Of a DNA stretch of 64,000 bases, positions 25,511-37,039 are shown one piece after another. The position numbers were made by a program, and so were the translations under genes. Origin of the DNA: Anoplolepis gracilipes (lineage: Eukaryota > Arthropoda > Insecta > Hymenoptera > Formicidae); the NCBI RefSeq assembly GCF_047496725.1, contig NC_132983.1:1077501-1141500 (forward strand), written 5' to 3'. Positions within the stretch are counted from its first letter, which is position 1. The number at the start of each line of letters is the position of its first letter. The notes beneath the pieces were generated by a model. That model saw only the letters and a list, made by a program, of their open reading frames with translations, was not told the DNA's origin and made no database searches.

Positions 25511-26048
25511 CACTACATACTACAAAACAAATTAAAGGGCCACTTTCTTCCATATAAAAAAAGACCACTTTTCAAGTAGTTGCAACTTGCTTAAAAATAA
25601 TCGGAATGAGATCAATAAAAAAGCGATTCAAAGCTTGAAGTTCTAGTTTTAGGATCTTTAAATGAATTTCAATTCTTTTTATTTGTTACAAAATTACATT
25701 GTAAGAAAGCGACGTTCGTCGATTGAGCAAATTTTTCAAGAGTTTATCCAAGAATACCGAATTAAAAAAAAATCCTAGCACGATTTCACTAATTGACTGT
25801 TAAAAAGCAGAGTTTTAGTTTTAATATCTTCTTTTAACGAATCGACGGACGTCGCTTTCTTACAATGTAATTTTGTAACGAATAGAAAGAATTGAAATTC
25901 ATATAAAGATTCTAAAACTAGAAATTTCCAGCTTTGAAACACTTTTTTATTGATCTTATTCCGATTATTTTTAAGGAAGTTGCAACTACTTGAAAATTGG
26001 TCTTTTTTTATATGAAAGAAAGTGGCCCTTTAATTTTTTAATGTGGTG
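25511..26048. mobile_element. Foldback element, family A (copy 2, short form)
   Basis: Flanked by TA (25509-25510 and 26049-26050). The left end begins CACTACATACTACAAA, with an apparent small insertion compared with CACTACGCAAAA; the right end is ATGTGGTG. The two arms meet near 25830-25845 with most of the centre deleted compared with the 1.2-kb copy, and the internal tandem duplication seen in copies 1 and 3 is absent. Confidence 0.75.
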
Positions 26049-27782
26049 TATATCGTTCTTTTTATTTTATTTTATATTTTGCGCAAGATAATGATGGGCT
26101 TCTTTTAAAAAGCCTGTAATTGCTAGAATCATTGATATCCTTGACTTTCCGTGTATGGTATAAGAATGATCGGTGAAGTAAACCTTACCGTTTTATTCTC
26201 AAAAAGCCTTCTGATTAAGCGATATAAATTCAATCGTATATATCTTGCCTCTTTTACATATCTTTGTGATATAAAGATCTTATAAATACACGTGCGTTAC
26301 GTTTGACATTTCGCAATAATAATTATTAAATTACACTTATAGTAATCACTCTTGCGTAATGCTATGATTAATTAATCAAGTTAATTCTTCTCGACGTTAT
26401 AATCGTAATTGATCTAGCAATTTTAATCCCTGGTAATCTCACTTTCTTACTCACGCACTTTCGCCTTCGTATTACAATTAGTACGAGAAGCAACGTTGTA
26501 CGCGTTAGATTTTTCTTGCTAGATTAACACGCGTGAAACTGTTGGCGTTTTTCCCGCTCATTAGCATCGGTAAGCGAACGGACATATGGCTTATCTCACA
26601 TTATTAGATATTACGTTACCTAACCGAAGGTTTCTCGCTTTGCATAATGAATGTGTCGGACGTCGGACGTTCGTGCTCCAATTCGGTTTCCCCATTAATC
26701 CTCCATTCTGGACTTATCCGTCGTTGCTATTCAATTAAAGTCGCCTCTAATCGCATAGAAGAGAATCACGAGCGTAGCCGAGTGTCTTGTTATTACACAG
26801 CTCAACAAAAAAAAAAAATATAAGAAATAGACTAATCATATTCCGTAGTTTATTAACACTAGATAGAAAATTGCTGTTTGAGAAATTTGCGATTTAAGTT
26901 GTCAAAATAATGGACTGTTTTATCATGTTGTAATTACCATGTGTGACGTGTTAAAAATTTTATTGCAGTCAAATTTAATATCTGTTGTTAGGATAATCCT
27001 TGATAAGAATTTGTTGTATCGATTATAGTTAAAACTGTGGATTTATTAAAAATAATTTTCAAATATGTTTATTCAAATTTGAGGATTTTTAAACTAAACA
27101 CGAATTTGATGTTAAAATGGATAAGTTTAAAATCGAATGGCAATATGTCAAATTAAAATATTCACAGAGTTTTATTATAATTTACATGTACAAAAATTGA
27201 TGTATTTTTGCATCGGTCAATTTTGATACATTTGTATTCAGCTATTTAAAAAAAATATAATTTAACATAATTAAAATTTAATTAATTTAGATTTCCAACT
27301 CGCAACTTTTTCACAATAGATTCTATATTTAATTGATAGATATCCTATTAATTATATTGGAAATTACAAATTCTTTTCAAGGTTCGAATATCTTAACAAT
27401 GTATTTTTCATAATAAAACACAAAACTTATCCAATACATTATAAATCATAACTATGACATGACGAAATACATTAAAATAGCTCTCTTTTGGAATTTTAAT
27501 TGCAAATTTATCAAAATCATATCATCATAAAGCAACTGAAGTCATATTCATAAATTCTTGAAAATAAAATCTTCTTATAAAAAATGATTCTTCTTTTTTT
27601 CATATTAAAAACAAGTTACTTTTCATTATACACTCAGTGTTATTTTTGTCGATGACTTCGGAGGAACGAACGCACGAAATTTACATAGAATCTGTGCGTG
27701 ATGACTTTCTCTAACAGGTTATCGGCAAGAATCATCTCTTCGAGTATGTTACATTGTGCGTACGTCTTTTATAAACGTAAGG
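26049..27782. other. Unassigned stretch
   Basis: 26.4-26.8 kb is slightly GC-richer; 26.8-27.65 kb is AT-rich. Nothing recognised apart from an A-run at about 26808. Confidence 0.4.
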
Positions 27783-27908
27783 ATGTCTCAATGGGCCATC
27801 TTCCTAATCATACTTTGTTCTTCTCTTTCACTGCGCTACCCTGACCCACATCTTGACATGTTTACATTCGACGTTTTTAATCCTCATCAAATGAAATGTC
27901 CGACTTGA
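27783..27908 (+). CDS. Possible small secreted-peptide ORF (41 codons)
   Basis: ATG at 27783, TGA at 27906-27908. The first 17 residues, MSQWAIFLIILCSSLSL, have the hydrophobic profile of a signal peptide; the remaining 24 are polar and include one cysteine and several D/H/P residues. The ORF lies in a slightly GC-richer patch just before a family-B element. A TATA-like TTTATAAA lies about 15 bases upstream of the ATG, too close for a normal promoter. I know no family for it. It could equally be a chance frame or an exon fragment, since there is no splice evidence. Confidence 0.22.
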   Translation: MSQWAIFLIILCSSLSLRYPDPHLDMFTFDVFNPHQMKCPT

Positions 27909-27955
27909 ATGGCACGTTAACGCGATACAAAGGGGGGATTATTAGTAATACATTT

Positions 27956-29274
27956 CTCTAATGAAAAATATTCTTAGAATTTTTCATAAAAATGTTCAAG
28001 TTTTCTCAGAAAATTTCAAGATTTTTTTATATGAATTAGTACACTTTTTAGAAATGTTTCAGAAAAGAAATCTGAAAATTTACGAGTATAAATTGATATT
28101 ATTTCTCGTATTTTTTCTAATGAGTATATCTGAAATATTTTCACAGTCTGAGAAATTCACAATTTATTAGCTTTTATTTTTCTAACCTGTTCTTTAAATG
28201 TATTTAATTTAGTGATACAAGAATTTTATCTTTATTTTCTATTGAATATTAAACAAAAGTAGAATAACATGTTAACGGAAGGCAACACGTGTTCTATCTG
28301 TGTTTAATATGCAATAGAAAATAAAAATAGAATGGCGTTTGTGTTAATTTATTAATTTGATAATAGTGGGAATTTTTCAGAAATATTTTATTAAATAAAA
28401 TACATTAAAATTCCTTATAAATATTCTGATTAATATGGAGATATTTTACATTTTTATCGTAAATAAATTTTGTACGAATTTTTAAGACAATAAATGTAAA
28501 ATAATCTGAGATTTTTTATTCCATAATTTTCTAAAAAATATTTAAAAAACCTGAAAATATTTAATATTTTTTTCAAAATAAATTTAAATTATAAAAAGGT
28601 CTTAAAATTTTCTAGAGGAAATTATAAGATTTTTTTGTCATCAAGGACGATTATACATTTTCATTATTTTTATTAGTGTGGAATTAAAAGTCGCTTTAAT
28701 TGTATATTATACATTTTATTATTTTGATATATGTACAAAATTCCTTATATAAATATTTTAAACAATATAGAGATATTTCACATTTTTATCGTAAATAAAG
28801 TAAGAATTTTTAAGACAATAAATCTAAAATAATATAAGATTTCTTATTCTATAATTTTTTTAAAAATATTTATAAACCTGAAAATATCTAATATTTTTTT
28901 TCAGAATAAATTATAAAATGTTCGTAAAATTTTCTAGGAAATTAGGAGATTTTTTCACCACGGAACGATTATACACTTTCATCATTTCTATTAATGTGCA
29001 ATTGAAAGTCACTTCGGTTAATATTATTTTGATATGTATATAAAATTCCTCCTATAAATGTTTCAAATAATATGGAGATATTTCACAGTTTTATCTTAAA
29101 TAAAGTAAGAATTTTTAAGACAATAAATGTAAAATAATCTAAGATTTATTCTATAATTATCTTAAAAATATTTTAAAAACTTAAAAATATCTAATATTTT
29201 TTTCAGAATAAATTTAAATTATAAAAAGTTCCTAAAATCTTTTAGAGGAAATTATGAAATTTTTTTCACCAGAG
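27956..29274. mobile_element. Family-B element (copy 3) enlarged by tandem repeats
   Basis: Starts CTCTAATGAAAAATATTCT and ends TTTTTTTCACCAGAG, an imperfect inverted pair. After the usual palindromic core, the right arm is repeated about three times with period near 310: ATTCCTTATAAATATTCTG-like starts at about 28417, 28738 and 29045, each running to a (T)nCACCA/TCATCA-like end. Non-coding. Confidence 0.6.
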
Positions 29275-30415
29275 GTAATTATAATTATTATTTCTATTAG
29301 TATTATATCTAATATATATACATCTCTCATTTCGATATTCAATTTATTTTATTCTGCAGTTTCTCGATTGCGCTTCGCGTCGATATTCTCGATCTTCAAG
29401 ATACCGATGCGGGAAGTATCGAGAAGGAAGTTAAGATACTTTAATTAGTACAAGGGATAATTGGTGCTAGCATAAGAGCATGCGGTTTTACGAGACGTAG
29501 CCGTCTCGTGGGAGGCTGCTGGAAGTCCCACAGTAGGCAACAATCATTTTATTATGTCGTTACTTACACGTACATACGTACCCTTTCTCGAATCTCGTAA
29601 TTATTAGTAACAGCTCAGTTCAACGTTTCTCAATCTTTTCCCTTTCGGATCATTTCCGGGTTTACTCTCGCCATTTCTTTTTATATCGTGTTGATTGATC
29701 GAAGGAGAGATCAATTTGGGTGATTCGCTTTAAAATTTAACGTCTACCTATCTTGTGCTAGTTTTTATTTATTTTGATTTCTAAAAAGAGTATCACGATT
29801 CCCCTATGTTGAGAACCATCAGTCTTCTAATCGACTCGACGCTTGCAATCGCGTAACCGTATATTATGCAAAGTATTTTCTTTTTTTTTTTTTTTTTTTT
29901 ATTATACCTACGCGAATGAATTGATTACTCGGAAGTCACAAGATTGTGTAAAGAAAACGAGAGAAGGTATGATTAGATAAAAACGTGTTATAATTTCTTT
30001 TATTAAGCTGTGTCATTACGTTATTAGTCTCTGATATTCTTAATGTTTTGATTATTTATCTTTCAATTATACAGAGTGAGTAGTAAAAAGTATGGAAACT
30101 CTGAAAAATCTCGAAAAATATAAGTTTTACAGAAAAATGTTTCAGACAAAAGATGTATGGTTTTAAAAAGGACATAAGATGTCATTAATTTAACCTTCCT
30201 CATCTGCAGTATAAATTCCTTAAAGTTTGATATTAAATTTTATGTATTCACATATTGATACATTTCATTAAAATCATTAGAAATTTTGCAATTACATAAT
30301 TCTTATAATAAATTGTTTTGATAATTTTAAGTGTGTTATATTTGATTGCATTTAAACGAAGATTATTGTTTGGTTAAAGACAACTTTAATATTATTTTTT
30401 TAATTGAGGTAATGA
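29275..30415. other. Unassigned stretch with a short perfect hairpin
   Basis: Contains an 8-bp stem hairpin, ACGAGACG-TAGC-CGTCTCGT, at 29490-29509 in a conserved-looking non-coding patch, and a long T tract at about 29881-29900. No gene recognised. Confidence 0.35.
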
Positions 30416-30423
30416 TTGCCAAT

Positions 30424-30925
30424 TAGGGAATACAATCCCGGGATCCCGGCTATTTTTGTAGTTCCGACCATCCCAGGATTGTAAACTACTAATTCCGGAA
30501 TTTCGAGATTTTTAAGAATCATCTATTTAAAATACTTTTTTATGAATTTAAAACAATTTTCACTATAATTATAAGTTGTGAATTTAGAATAATTTTCACT
30601 AACGTAATTAAACTATAAATAAAATTGTTTAAATATATTTCGCATGTAAATATTTGTAGAATTTTCATTCATAAATCCTTAACTTTAGATGCTCTTCTAT
30701 TTTTGCGTTCTTATTTTCAAAAATCTAAATAATATATATAAGTAATAGTTACTAACAATTACGAGAACTAAATTATTAACGTAAGCAAATTTTTTTTATT
30801 TTTATTTTAATTATTTTTGTTTCAAAGATTTAAATTTCTAAAGTTTAAGATACAAACGCAAATGTTTAGTTTTGTTATATAATTATATGAATTATGTAAT
30901 TTGTAAAAGAAACTTGAATAATATT

Positions 30926-30961
<36 letters not shown>

Positions 30962-31261
30962 AGTAATAATTGCTAGTTTAACAACAATTATAAAAACTAT
31001 TTATATATAACCATACTTTTTATTTTTAAGTTTGTTTTTGTTTCAAAGCTTAATTTAACTTTCTAAAGTTCAAAGAAACGTGTTTAATTTTATTATATAA
31101 TATTAAAAATCTAATATAAACGACATACCTAAATTTTAAACAAAAAAAAAAAAGATTTGTTTTAATAAAACTCTTTTTAATCCCGGGCTAAGCCCGGGAA
31201 AATTATTTTACACATCCCGAAATCTCGGGATCAAAGATGCAGTCCGGGATTGTATTCCCTG
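30424..31261. mobile_element. hAT-type MITE with exact 8-bp target duplication
   Basis: 838 bp bounded by 17-bp perfect terminal inverted repeats, AGGGAATACAATCCCGG, preceded by T on the left and C on the complementary right end. Both sides carry the same 8 bases, TTGCCAAT (30416-30423 and 31262-31269). TAGGG/CAGGG ends with 8-bp duplications are the signature of the hAT superfamily. Subterminal CCCGGGA-like motifs are repeated at both ends. The interior is AT-rich with a (TA)15 run at about 30929-30958 and an internal direct duplication (about 30730-30890 and 30950-31105). There is no transposase frame. Confidence 0.9.
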
Positions 31262-31269
31262 TTGCCAAT

Positions 31270-31725
31270 ACAATCATTTCTCTAAAAATCATAAAAATCT
31301 GGGTAAAATTCGAACTTTGTTGTAAAAATATTTACGCTCTTCTACAACCAGGCTATAAATGATCTCCATAATTATTACTGCTGTAAAGCATCAGCGATAA
31401 ATTATGCCCCGTTATTGAAGCTTCAATGAACTTACAAGACGTGTAATTACGGACGCGCGCGACAATACATGCAATTTATTATAAATACCATTTCGATTAT
31501 GCCAGAACGACGATTTCATTCTCGCCTTTACGGTGTATTACATTATCTCTTGTGTGTGTTAATGACTATATAATCGCGATATCGCGTTGTTTAGATTGTC
31601 ACGATTAAATTATTTAATAAGCCGTAACAGATCCGGTATTCAAACATGATTATTTATTTAATCGAGTAAAGTCGTATGAAGTCTCGAAGGTCTTTAGATT
31701 AGAGAAAGGGTAAAAAAAAACTCAC
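31270..31725. other. Unassigned stretch before a candidate exon
   Basis: Slightly CpG-containing; no repeat or ORF of note. Confidence 0.4.
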
Positions 31726-31779
31726 CTGCCTTCGCGATTTTGTTTCATTCATACCGGTCCGGATGGTCCTTGAGTGCAT
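31726..31779 (-). CDS. Candidate coding exon with strong donor (unproven)
   Basis: On the minus strand, GAAGGCAG is followed by a near-ideal donor, GTGAGT, and a T-rich stretch (donor at 31725). An ATG at 31779 is open for 18 codons (MHSRTIRTGMNETKSRRQ) up to the donor in phase 0. The peptide is not recognised, and the true 5' boundary could lie further upstream. It lies downstream of the NXF-like gene in the same orientation. It does not fit the missing first exon of the chitin-binding gene, which needs a split codon. Confidence 0.25.
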
Positions 31780-32399
31780 AACCTTTGGATGAAGTCACTG
31801 CGAGCATCTCTCTATCCTGGATTTAAATGCCATGCGAGTAACATCGCCTCGCGATATGTTCGTCGATGTTATCTCATTTCGAAGCGATTATTTATAAAAT
31901 CAGTGTCTGCTTCAATTGTGTAAAAAAATCCCCTCATCTTCCAGTCTCAATTTTTATTTTTGTCCGAGAATATTTGATATTATGCTTTATATTTAGATTT
32001 TTTTGAACTTTTTAAATTTTTTGTCGCATGCGTTTTTTCAATGTTTTACTCACACGAAAAAAACACAGAGTGCTGGATTTGTAAATATACTTGATAAGTA
32101 TTTTTCATTGTAATTTCATTTTTTTATCACGTTACAAATATTATGCATATTCAAAATTTTGTTTGTTTTGACATTGAATGTATAAACAAAAATAGGCACA
32201 TATTTTTAAAAATGCATACTTTGCTTGGCTTGCTGTTTACAATACGAGATCAAACTACAGTTAGAATAATATAGAGTATAAGTTATAAACAGAAAGAGAA
32301 CGTTATTTTCGGATAGAGGATTGAAGTACGGAGGACTTGTGGATTGTGATAGATCGTCTCGATATCACGTTGGTGTGACTCTAAATTTGAAACGCAATT

Positions 32400-32900
32400 T
32401 TTTTTTTTGGAAGACAGCGATGATGATGTCATAAAACGTGTTGAGGCTGCTGAAGATAAATCACGATATCAGGGCGCAGGACTCCGGTGGTGGACGCGAC
32501 TATCTGCTCTGTTAAGTCGACGCCTCTGCGATTACACAAGGTCATGTCAAAACTGTCAAAACGCTGCATCATGGGACGGACGTCAATCTCAGGGACACGG
32601 ATGGCAAGCTCCACGGAAACTCTTCAAGATAGCTCGTACTTGAATATTTACACGTTATTGTTACCGCATACCGATCAATGATAACTCTGGAAACTTCAAG
32701 GAAATTAATGTATGAAGCGTACCAGGAGACGTTAAAGTAATTAAGACCTAAAGGTATTAATGAAAAAATTAAAAATTGGAAAAACATTGGAAAATGTAAA
32801 CTCCAAGGATGAAATGCTAGCACAATTAGAGCAACTATATAATCAGTTACGAGACAATTATCAAAAAAAGAATCTTTTTGAAAAATGCCCTAAATTTTAA
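32400..32900 (+). pseudogene. Broken coding-like remnant of unknown origin
   Basis: Protein-like text continues across frames: EDSDDDVIKRVEAAEDKSRY from about 32410 in one frame, then STETLQDSSYLNIYTLLLPH before a stop at 32679-32681 in another, then LETSRKLMYEAYQETLK before a stop, and EMLAQLEQLYNQLRDNYQ near 32811-32864. The composition is unlike the AT-rich surroundings. Frame changes and stops argue for a decayed gene or retrocopy. I cannot name the parent. It ends about 200 bases before the NXF-like gene's polyadenylation side. Confidence 0.35.
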
Positions 32901-33057
32901 TATAAGAGATTTCCTTGATTTTTCCAGGTATTCAGCCAAATCTCTCTGAGAATTCCAGATTTTCCATATTTTTCAGAGAGTAGACGCCCTGAAAATATAC
33001 GTGTAATAATTAAACTGCAAAAAATTCTAGTCCAGAAAACATGTAAAAAAATGCAAA

Positions 33058-33063
33058 TTTATT
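33058..33063 (-). terminator. Polyadenylation signal AATAAA of the NXF-like gene
   Basis: A minus-strand AATAAA lies 39 bases beyond the TAG stop at 33104-33102, a normal distance for a short 3' untranslated region. Confidence 0.6.
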
Positions 33064-33101
33064 TACATTTAAAGCTAATTGTTATTTAAAAAACACTTAT
33101 T

Positions 33102-34691
33102 CTATTTAGTACAAACAAAAGCGGTTTCCGATATCGAAGAACTTTTCAAATCTTTCATAAAGTTCGATATCGCTTTTCGCATGTCCCATTCAGCTTCTGA
33201 CAGGTACGACTCGCACCATTCTTTGTTCATCCTGGTGATCTGCTTCATCCTGGTGATCAGCACCGATTTCTCGCTCGGGCTGAAGCAAACCGACACGAAC
33301 TCGTCGTACATGTATTTCACTACTATCTTGTCGGGTGTCATGTTCTTTGGAGCTGCATATATGTGATACTGATCGTTTAAGATGTGATATTCGTTGTCCA
33401 GGGAGATCGAAAGTACGAACGTTCTAGAAAACGACAGCACGTTGGTACCAGAGCTTAGTTTCTTGAATAATCCCGAGACGCAGAAGACAATGCACTTGTC
33501 GTCGTCGTACATGACGTCGTACGTGAAGGAACTCTTGTCGTGATAAGACCTGGGCAGTTTGATCAGAGCTGCCAGAATGTCCTCCTGAGTATGATAAAGA
33601 AAGGTATTTTTTTTCGCTTTTCTCTTCAGTAGATTCCTGTTGCCTGTGTACTGATTGAGTCCGGTCTTCTGTGCAACGTTGTTGGGAATGGCACAGCTCA
33701 TGGAATAAAACGCGTTCTTATGATAAATTCCCCGTAAAACCGTCCTGTCGAGCTGATCGTGCAGGTTGAAGAAGTGATGGGCGAATTTGCGCACCAGACG
33801 CTGCGTTCTTTCGTCCTGAAAGTAGTCCTTGTACATAAATGGCATATTTGGCACAATGGACACGCGATCCAACTCTTGCAAATGCGGACAATACTTTTTC
33901 GCAGACTCGACGTACTGGTTCGCGGTCGAGTAATTCTCGCAAAGCGGATTTCCGTCCAGCCAAAGTTTGACGATCTTCAGATTCTTGAGGGGAGTCAGCG
34001 CGTTCATATTCAATAAACTGTTATGTCTCAGGTCCAAGAATTTGATGGACGTTAAATCCGAATTCTCTATCGCTGATATGTTGACCAGCTCGTTGCGTTG
34101 TAGATTCAGATGCTCGATAGTGGCTATGGCGGTTTTCGCCATCTTCAAAACATGATTGGAAGTTCTGAGCTGCGACAATGGGCAATAGACAGTCTTCTCT
34201 ACATCCGGATCCAAGTGAAAACTCTCCAAGTTTAACGTCTTCTGATTCGGATCATATCTCTTGGTCAGTGCGGTCAGTAGTATGGGTTGTATGTGAATTC
34301 TCAGGTCATTGATCGAGGCATATCCCAAAGTCACCACAAGAATGATGGCGTCTCCCTTAATATTCTTAATAATCAGGTTCGTTTTGCATAACTTCTCGAG
34401 AGCAGGGCCGCAATTTCTCGCTATAAAATATGCATCATCTCCGCAAACCTGGTATTTCACTGGTATCAAATCTGTCGGTTCTATCGCCTTTAAAATAGCT
34501 TTCAGGACTGTGTCCTTGTCGTACTGGGAGCCTCTGATGACTCTGATTTTGTGCCAGACATCCGCACGAGCCATCAGTGCTCTTTCGTGTATCATTTTTG
34601 CTCCCATGGCTATTCTTATAGCAATTGAGGAATCCATCTGCGAGGGAATAATTGGTACATTCTGTACCTGAACATTGTCTTGTTTCATCAT
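33102..34691 (-). CDS. Intronless NXF/TAP-family nuclear RNA export factor
   Basis: A complete 529-codon frame opens with tandem ATGs and ends in TAG. Domain order matches NXF1: RNP-type RNA-binding domain (about 45-125, WHKIRVIRGSQYDKD), leucine-rich repeats (about 138-285, with LNLQRN, FLDLRHN and LWLDGNPLCENY), NTF2-like domain (about 288-455, beginning YFQDERTQRLVRKF), and a C-terminal TAP-C/UBA-like domain (about 470-529, with MNKEWCESYLSEAEWDMRKA). In NXF1 the NTF2-like part binds NXT1/p15 and the UBA part binds FG nucleoporins to carry mRNP through nuclear pores. The protein is shorter than usual NXF1 (about 600 residues) and lacks a long basic Arg/Gly-rich amino end. Having no introns suggests a retrocopy, yet no frameshift or stop is seen, so it is probably expressed. 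In insects divergent NXF paralogues such as Nxf2 act in piRNA-guided silencing; which paralogue this is cannot be settled here. Confidence 0.87.
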   Translation of the reverse strand: MMKQDNVQVQNVPIIPSQMDSSIAIRIAMGAKMIHERALMARADVWHKIRVIRGSQYDKDTVLKAILKAIEPTDLIPVKYQVCGDDAYFIARNCGPALEKLCKTNLIIKNIKGDAIILVVTLGYASINDLRIHIQPILLTALTKRYDPNQKTLNLESFHLDPDVEKTVYCPLSQLRTSNHVLKMAKTAIATIEHLNLQRNELVNISAIENSDLTSIKFLDLRHNSLLNMNALTPLKNLKIVKLWLDGNPLCENYSTANQYVESAKKYCPHLQELDRVSIVPNMPFMYKDYFQDERTQRLVRKFAHHFFNLHDQLDRTVLRGIYHKNAFYSMSCAIPNNVAQKTGLNQYTGNRNLLKRKAKKNTFLYHTQEDILAALIKLPRSYHDKSSFTYDVMYDDDKCIVFCVSGLFKKLSSGTNVLSFSRTFVLSISLDNEYHILNDQYHIYAAPKNMTPDKIVVKYMYDEFVSVCFSPSEKSVLITRMKQITRMNKEWCESYLSEAEWDMRKAISNFMKDLKSSSISETAFVCTK

Positions 34692-36405
34692 CTTATCGCA
34701 CTGATTTGTTGTACCTTAAATGTCAAAAACTTCCTTTTACAAAAACCTCATATATACAAATTCCTCTATTTATTATTTTTCTTCTCGCTTACTTTTCAAT
34801 CACATGTCTTTTTTTTTATTTGACAGCTTCTTCAATGTTTACATGTCTTTGAGGTTAACTTGTATGTTTCTCTAAAAAAATTATTAGCAAAAAATGTAAT
34901 CTCATATATATATATTTTTACAAATTTGAAGAATATTTAATATAATTAAAATATTATAAAATAGTTATACGTGATTAATGTAATAGATGTCAAAAAATTT
35001 ACTTGTTTTTTATTCTCTAATCCCTACAGGCTTCTCTCTGGCTCCTACTGGTATTTTTCTTTTTCGCTGGAGTAAAATATGTTTATAGTAGGCTTTGACA
35101 GATGTCACGACTTGATGATATCGATGGTAGGATATTTGAACAGTCGGTATTCAATAATGCCTATATTATCGTTTGATAATTAAAATTTACGCGTGAAGAT
35201 GTCGCGACAATGCTATATTTTTGATATATAAAAAACAATACCTATGTGATGTCTGTTTTTATTAAAAAATAAAAAAAAAACATAAGTTGACATAAAAGTT
35301 ACTTTTCTTCTCTTTCTCTTTTTATCTTTTTATATTTATTCTTTACAATTATCTGCTTTAGTTTTTATAAATATAATACTATATTTTTTTACTATTTTGT
35401 ATAAATTGTATCTAGTTATTGTCTTTTTAATTCGAAATTACATTACAATAAGTTTTAATGAATTTTATAATAAATTGCATAATAATTTTTCATTAACGCA
35501 TATGTCTTGGATTGAGATAATTTGATACATTTTCAATCTTTTTCACTCGCATTAAATTTATTTTGATTCAATCTTTCAGCAAGAATAATCCAAATATACG
35601 TGAAATATTGATATGTAAAAATATTCTGTATATATTTCAAAATATCTTACTTTTTTATTTATGACATAATATTGACATATTTTATTACATTTATTGATAT
35701 ATTTATTACAATGTATATTTTACTTATTATATTATAATATTTATCATAATTGTATACTTATTATAATATTTGATACATTTTATCTTACATTTTTAAAGTT
35801 ATGATAAAATTATGTGTGTATATAAACTTGTAAAGACTATATGTTTTAAGAATCATCAAGGCTTCGGTCCCTTGCAAAGCTACTAGTAAGCTATTTAAGC
35901 GGCGGCTGATCTTTGATCTTACGACACACTACGCAAAGATTCATGCGATTCATAAACTCGGCGTGTTCTTTGAGCACACTTCCTCATTCTCTCGTTAATT
36001 ACAACCAGCTTACCGCTCGTCTCTTGCAGAATCAACTGTGTGTACTGTTCTTTCCAACGAATAGCTTAGATATTTAGAGTTGCAAAGGCTGTTGCAAATA
36101 CAAATTCATATTACATCCAGATTTGAAATTTTTCTCCTACTTTCGATCTTCATTTTCAATTTAATATCTATTTTGATACTTTAAACAGGCAGCTCACCTT
36201 CTCTTGAAATTATTTAATCTATTATTTTACCGAAAACACCTCTGCTCTTTTAAATTTCTAAGTAAAAAATGTTGTTTAAGATATAAAATATTAGAATTAA
36301 ATTTCTACACTAATTAAACGTATCGAAATCTTTTAGAATCTACAGAACATGAGAATATCTGAGGTTGAAATAGAGGAAGTAAAATTTTTCATTTTTTGGA
36401 AAATA
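34692..36405. other. 5' flank of the NXF-like gene and AT-rich DNA
   Basis: 34.69-34.85 kb would hold the gene's promoter. No TATA box is evident on the minus strand. The remainder is AT-rich, with one CpG-containing patch at 35.86-36.06 kb and no ORF of note. Confidence 0.4.
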
Positions 36406-36840
36406 AGAAAGAAAAAAAGGCTATTTTTGTTTTGAGAATATTTTTATTCTCAATATGTAAATCTTGAAATAAAATTATAAAGCGTTAAATGAATATAAAT
36501 TGCTTGTTCAAAGACATTTAATATAGTTCTCTTTATCAAGAAAAGAAATATATAATAAATATATAATATATATAATACAATAATAAATATATATTATATA
36601 ATAAATATATTCTTTATTGTTCAAGAATAATTTTCATGAATAAAAGAATAATAAAATGTTAGATAGTCTCCTTAAATATAATACTATATTCAAACCAAAA
36701 AATTACTATAATATAAAAATAATATTAAGATAATAATATTATATATTCTCTTTAGATGACTATTATAATGTTAAAATAAAATTAAAATGTTATTAAAATT
36801 TAAGTCAAATCTTTCCAAGAAGATTATATATTGTTGTTTA
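36406..36840. repeat. Palindromic AT-rich repeat, family D (copy 1, reverse)
   Basis: The segment AATGAATATAAATTGCTTG (about 36489) with its flanks is the reverse complement of text at about 44085-44130, and ATATTAAGATAATAATATT matches reversed text near 43955-43975. Non-coding. Confidence 0.6.
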
Positions 36841-37039
36841 TATATAAAACAATCTTAAGTAACTGTAGTATATAAATTTTAATTTAATATAATTTTTTTT
36901 CTAAAAGTAAAGTATTGATAATATCAAGATTTTTCAAATAGCTTAATTAAAAGTTTTATGCTTAATAGTAAAAAATATAAATAAATAGTAAAATAGTAAA
37001 TATATTATAAAATAAATCTAATAGTAAAAAATGCAATGT

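Noticed and set aside
29490..29509. Perfect 8-bp hairpin as a terminator or structured RNA
   Set aside because: Too short to support an RNA gene, and there is no neighbouring transcript to terminate.
35920..35950. CACTACGCAAAGA resembling a family-A terminus
   Set aside because: No further similarity to family A follows and no inverted partner is nearby.
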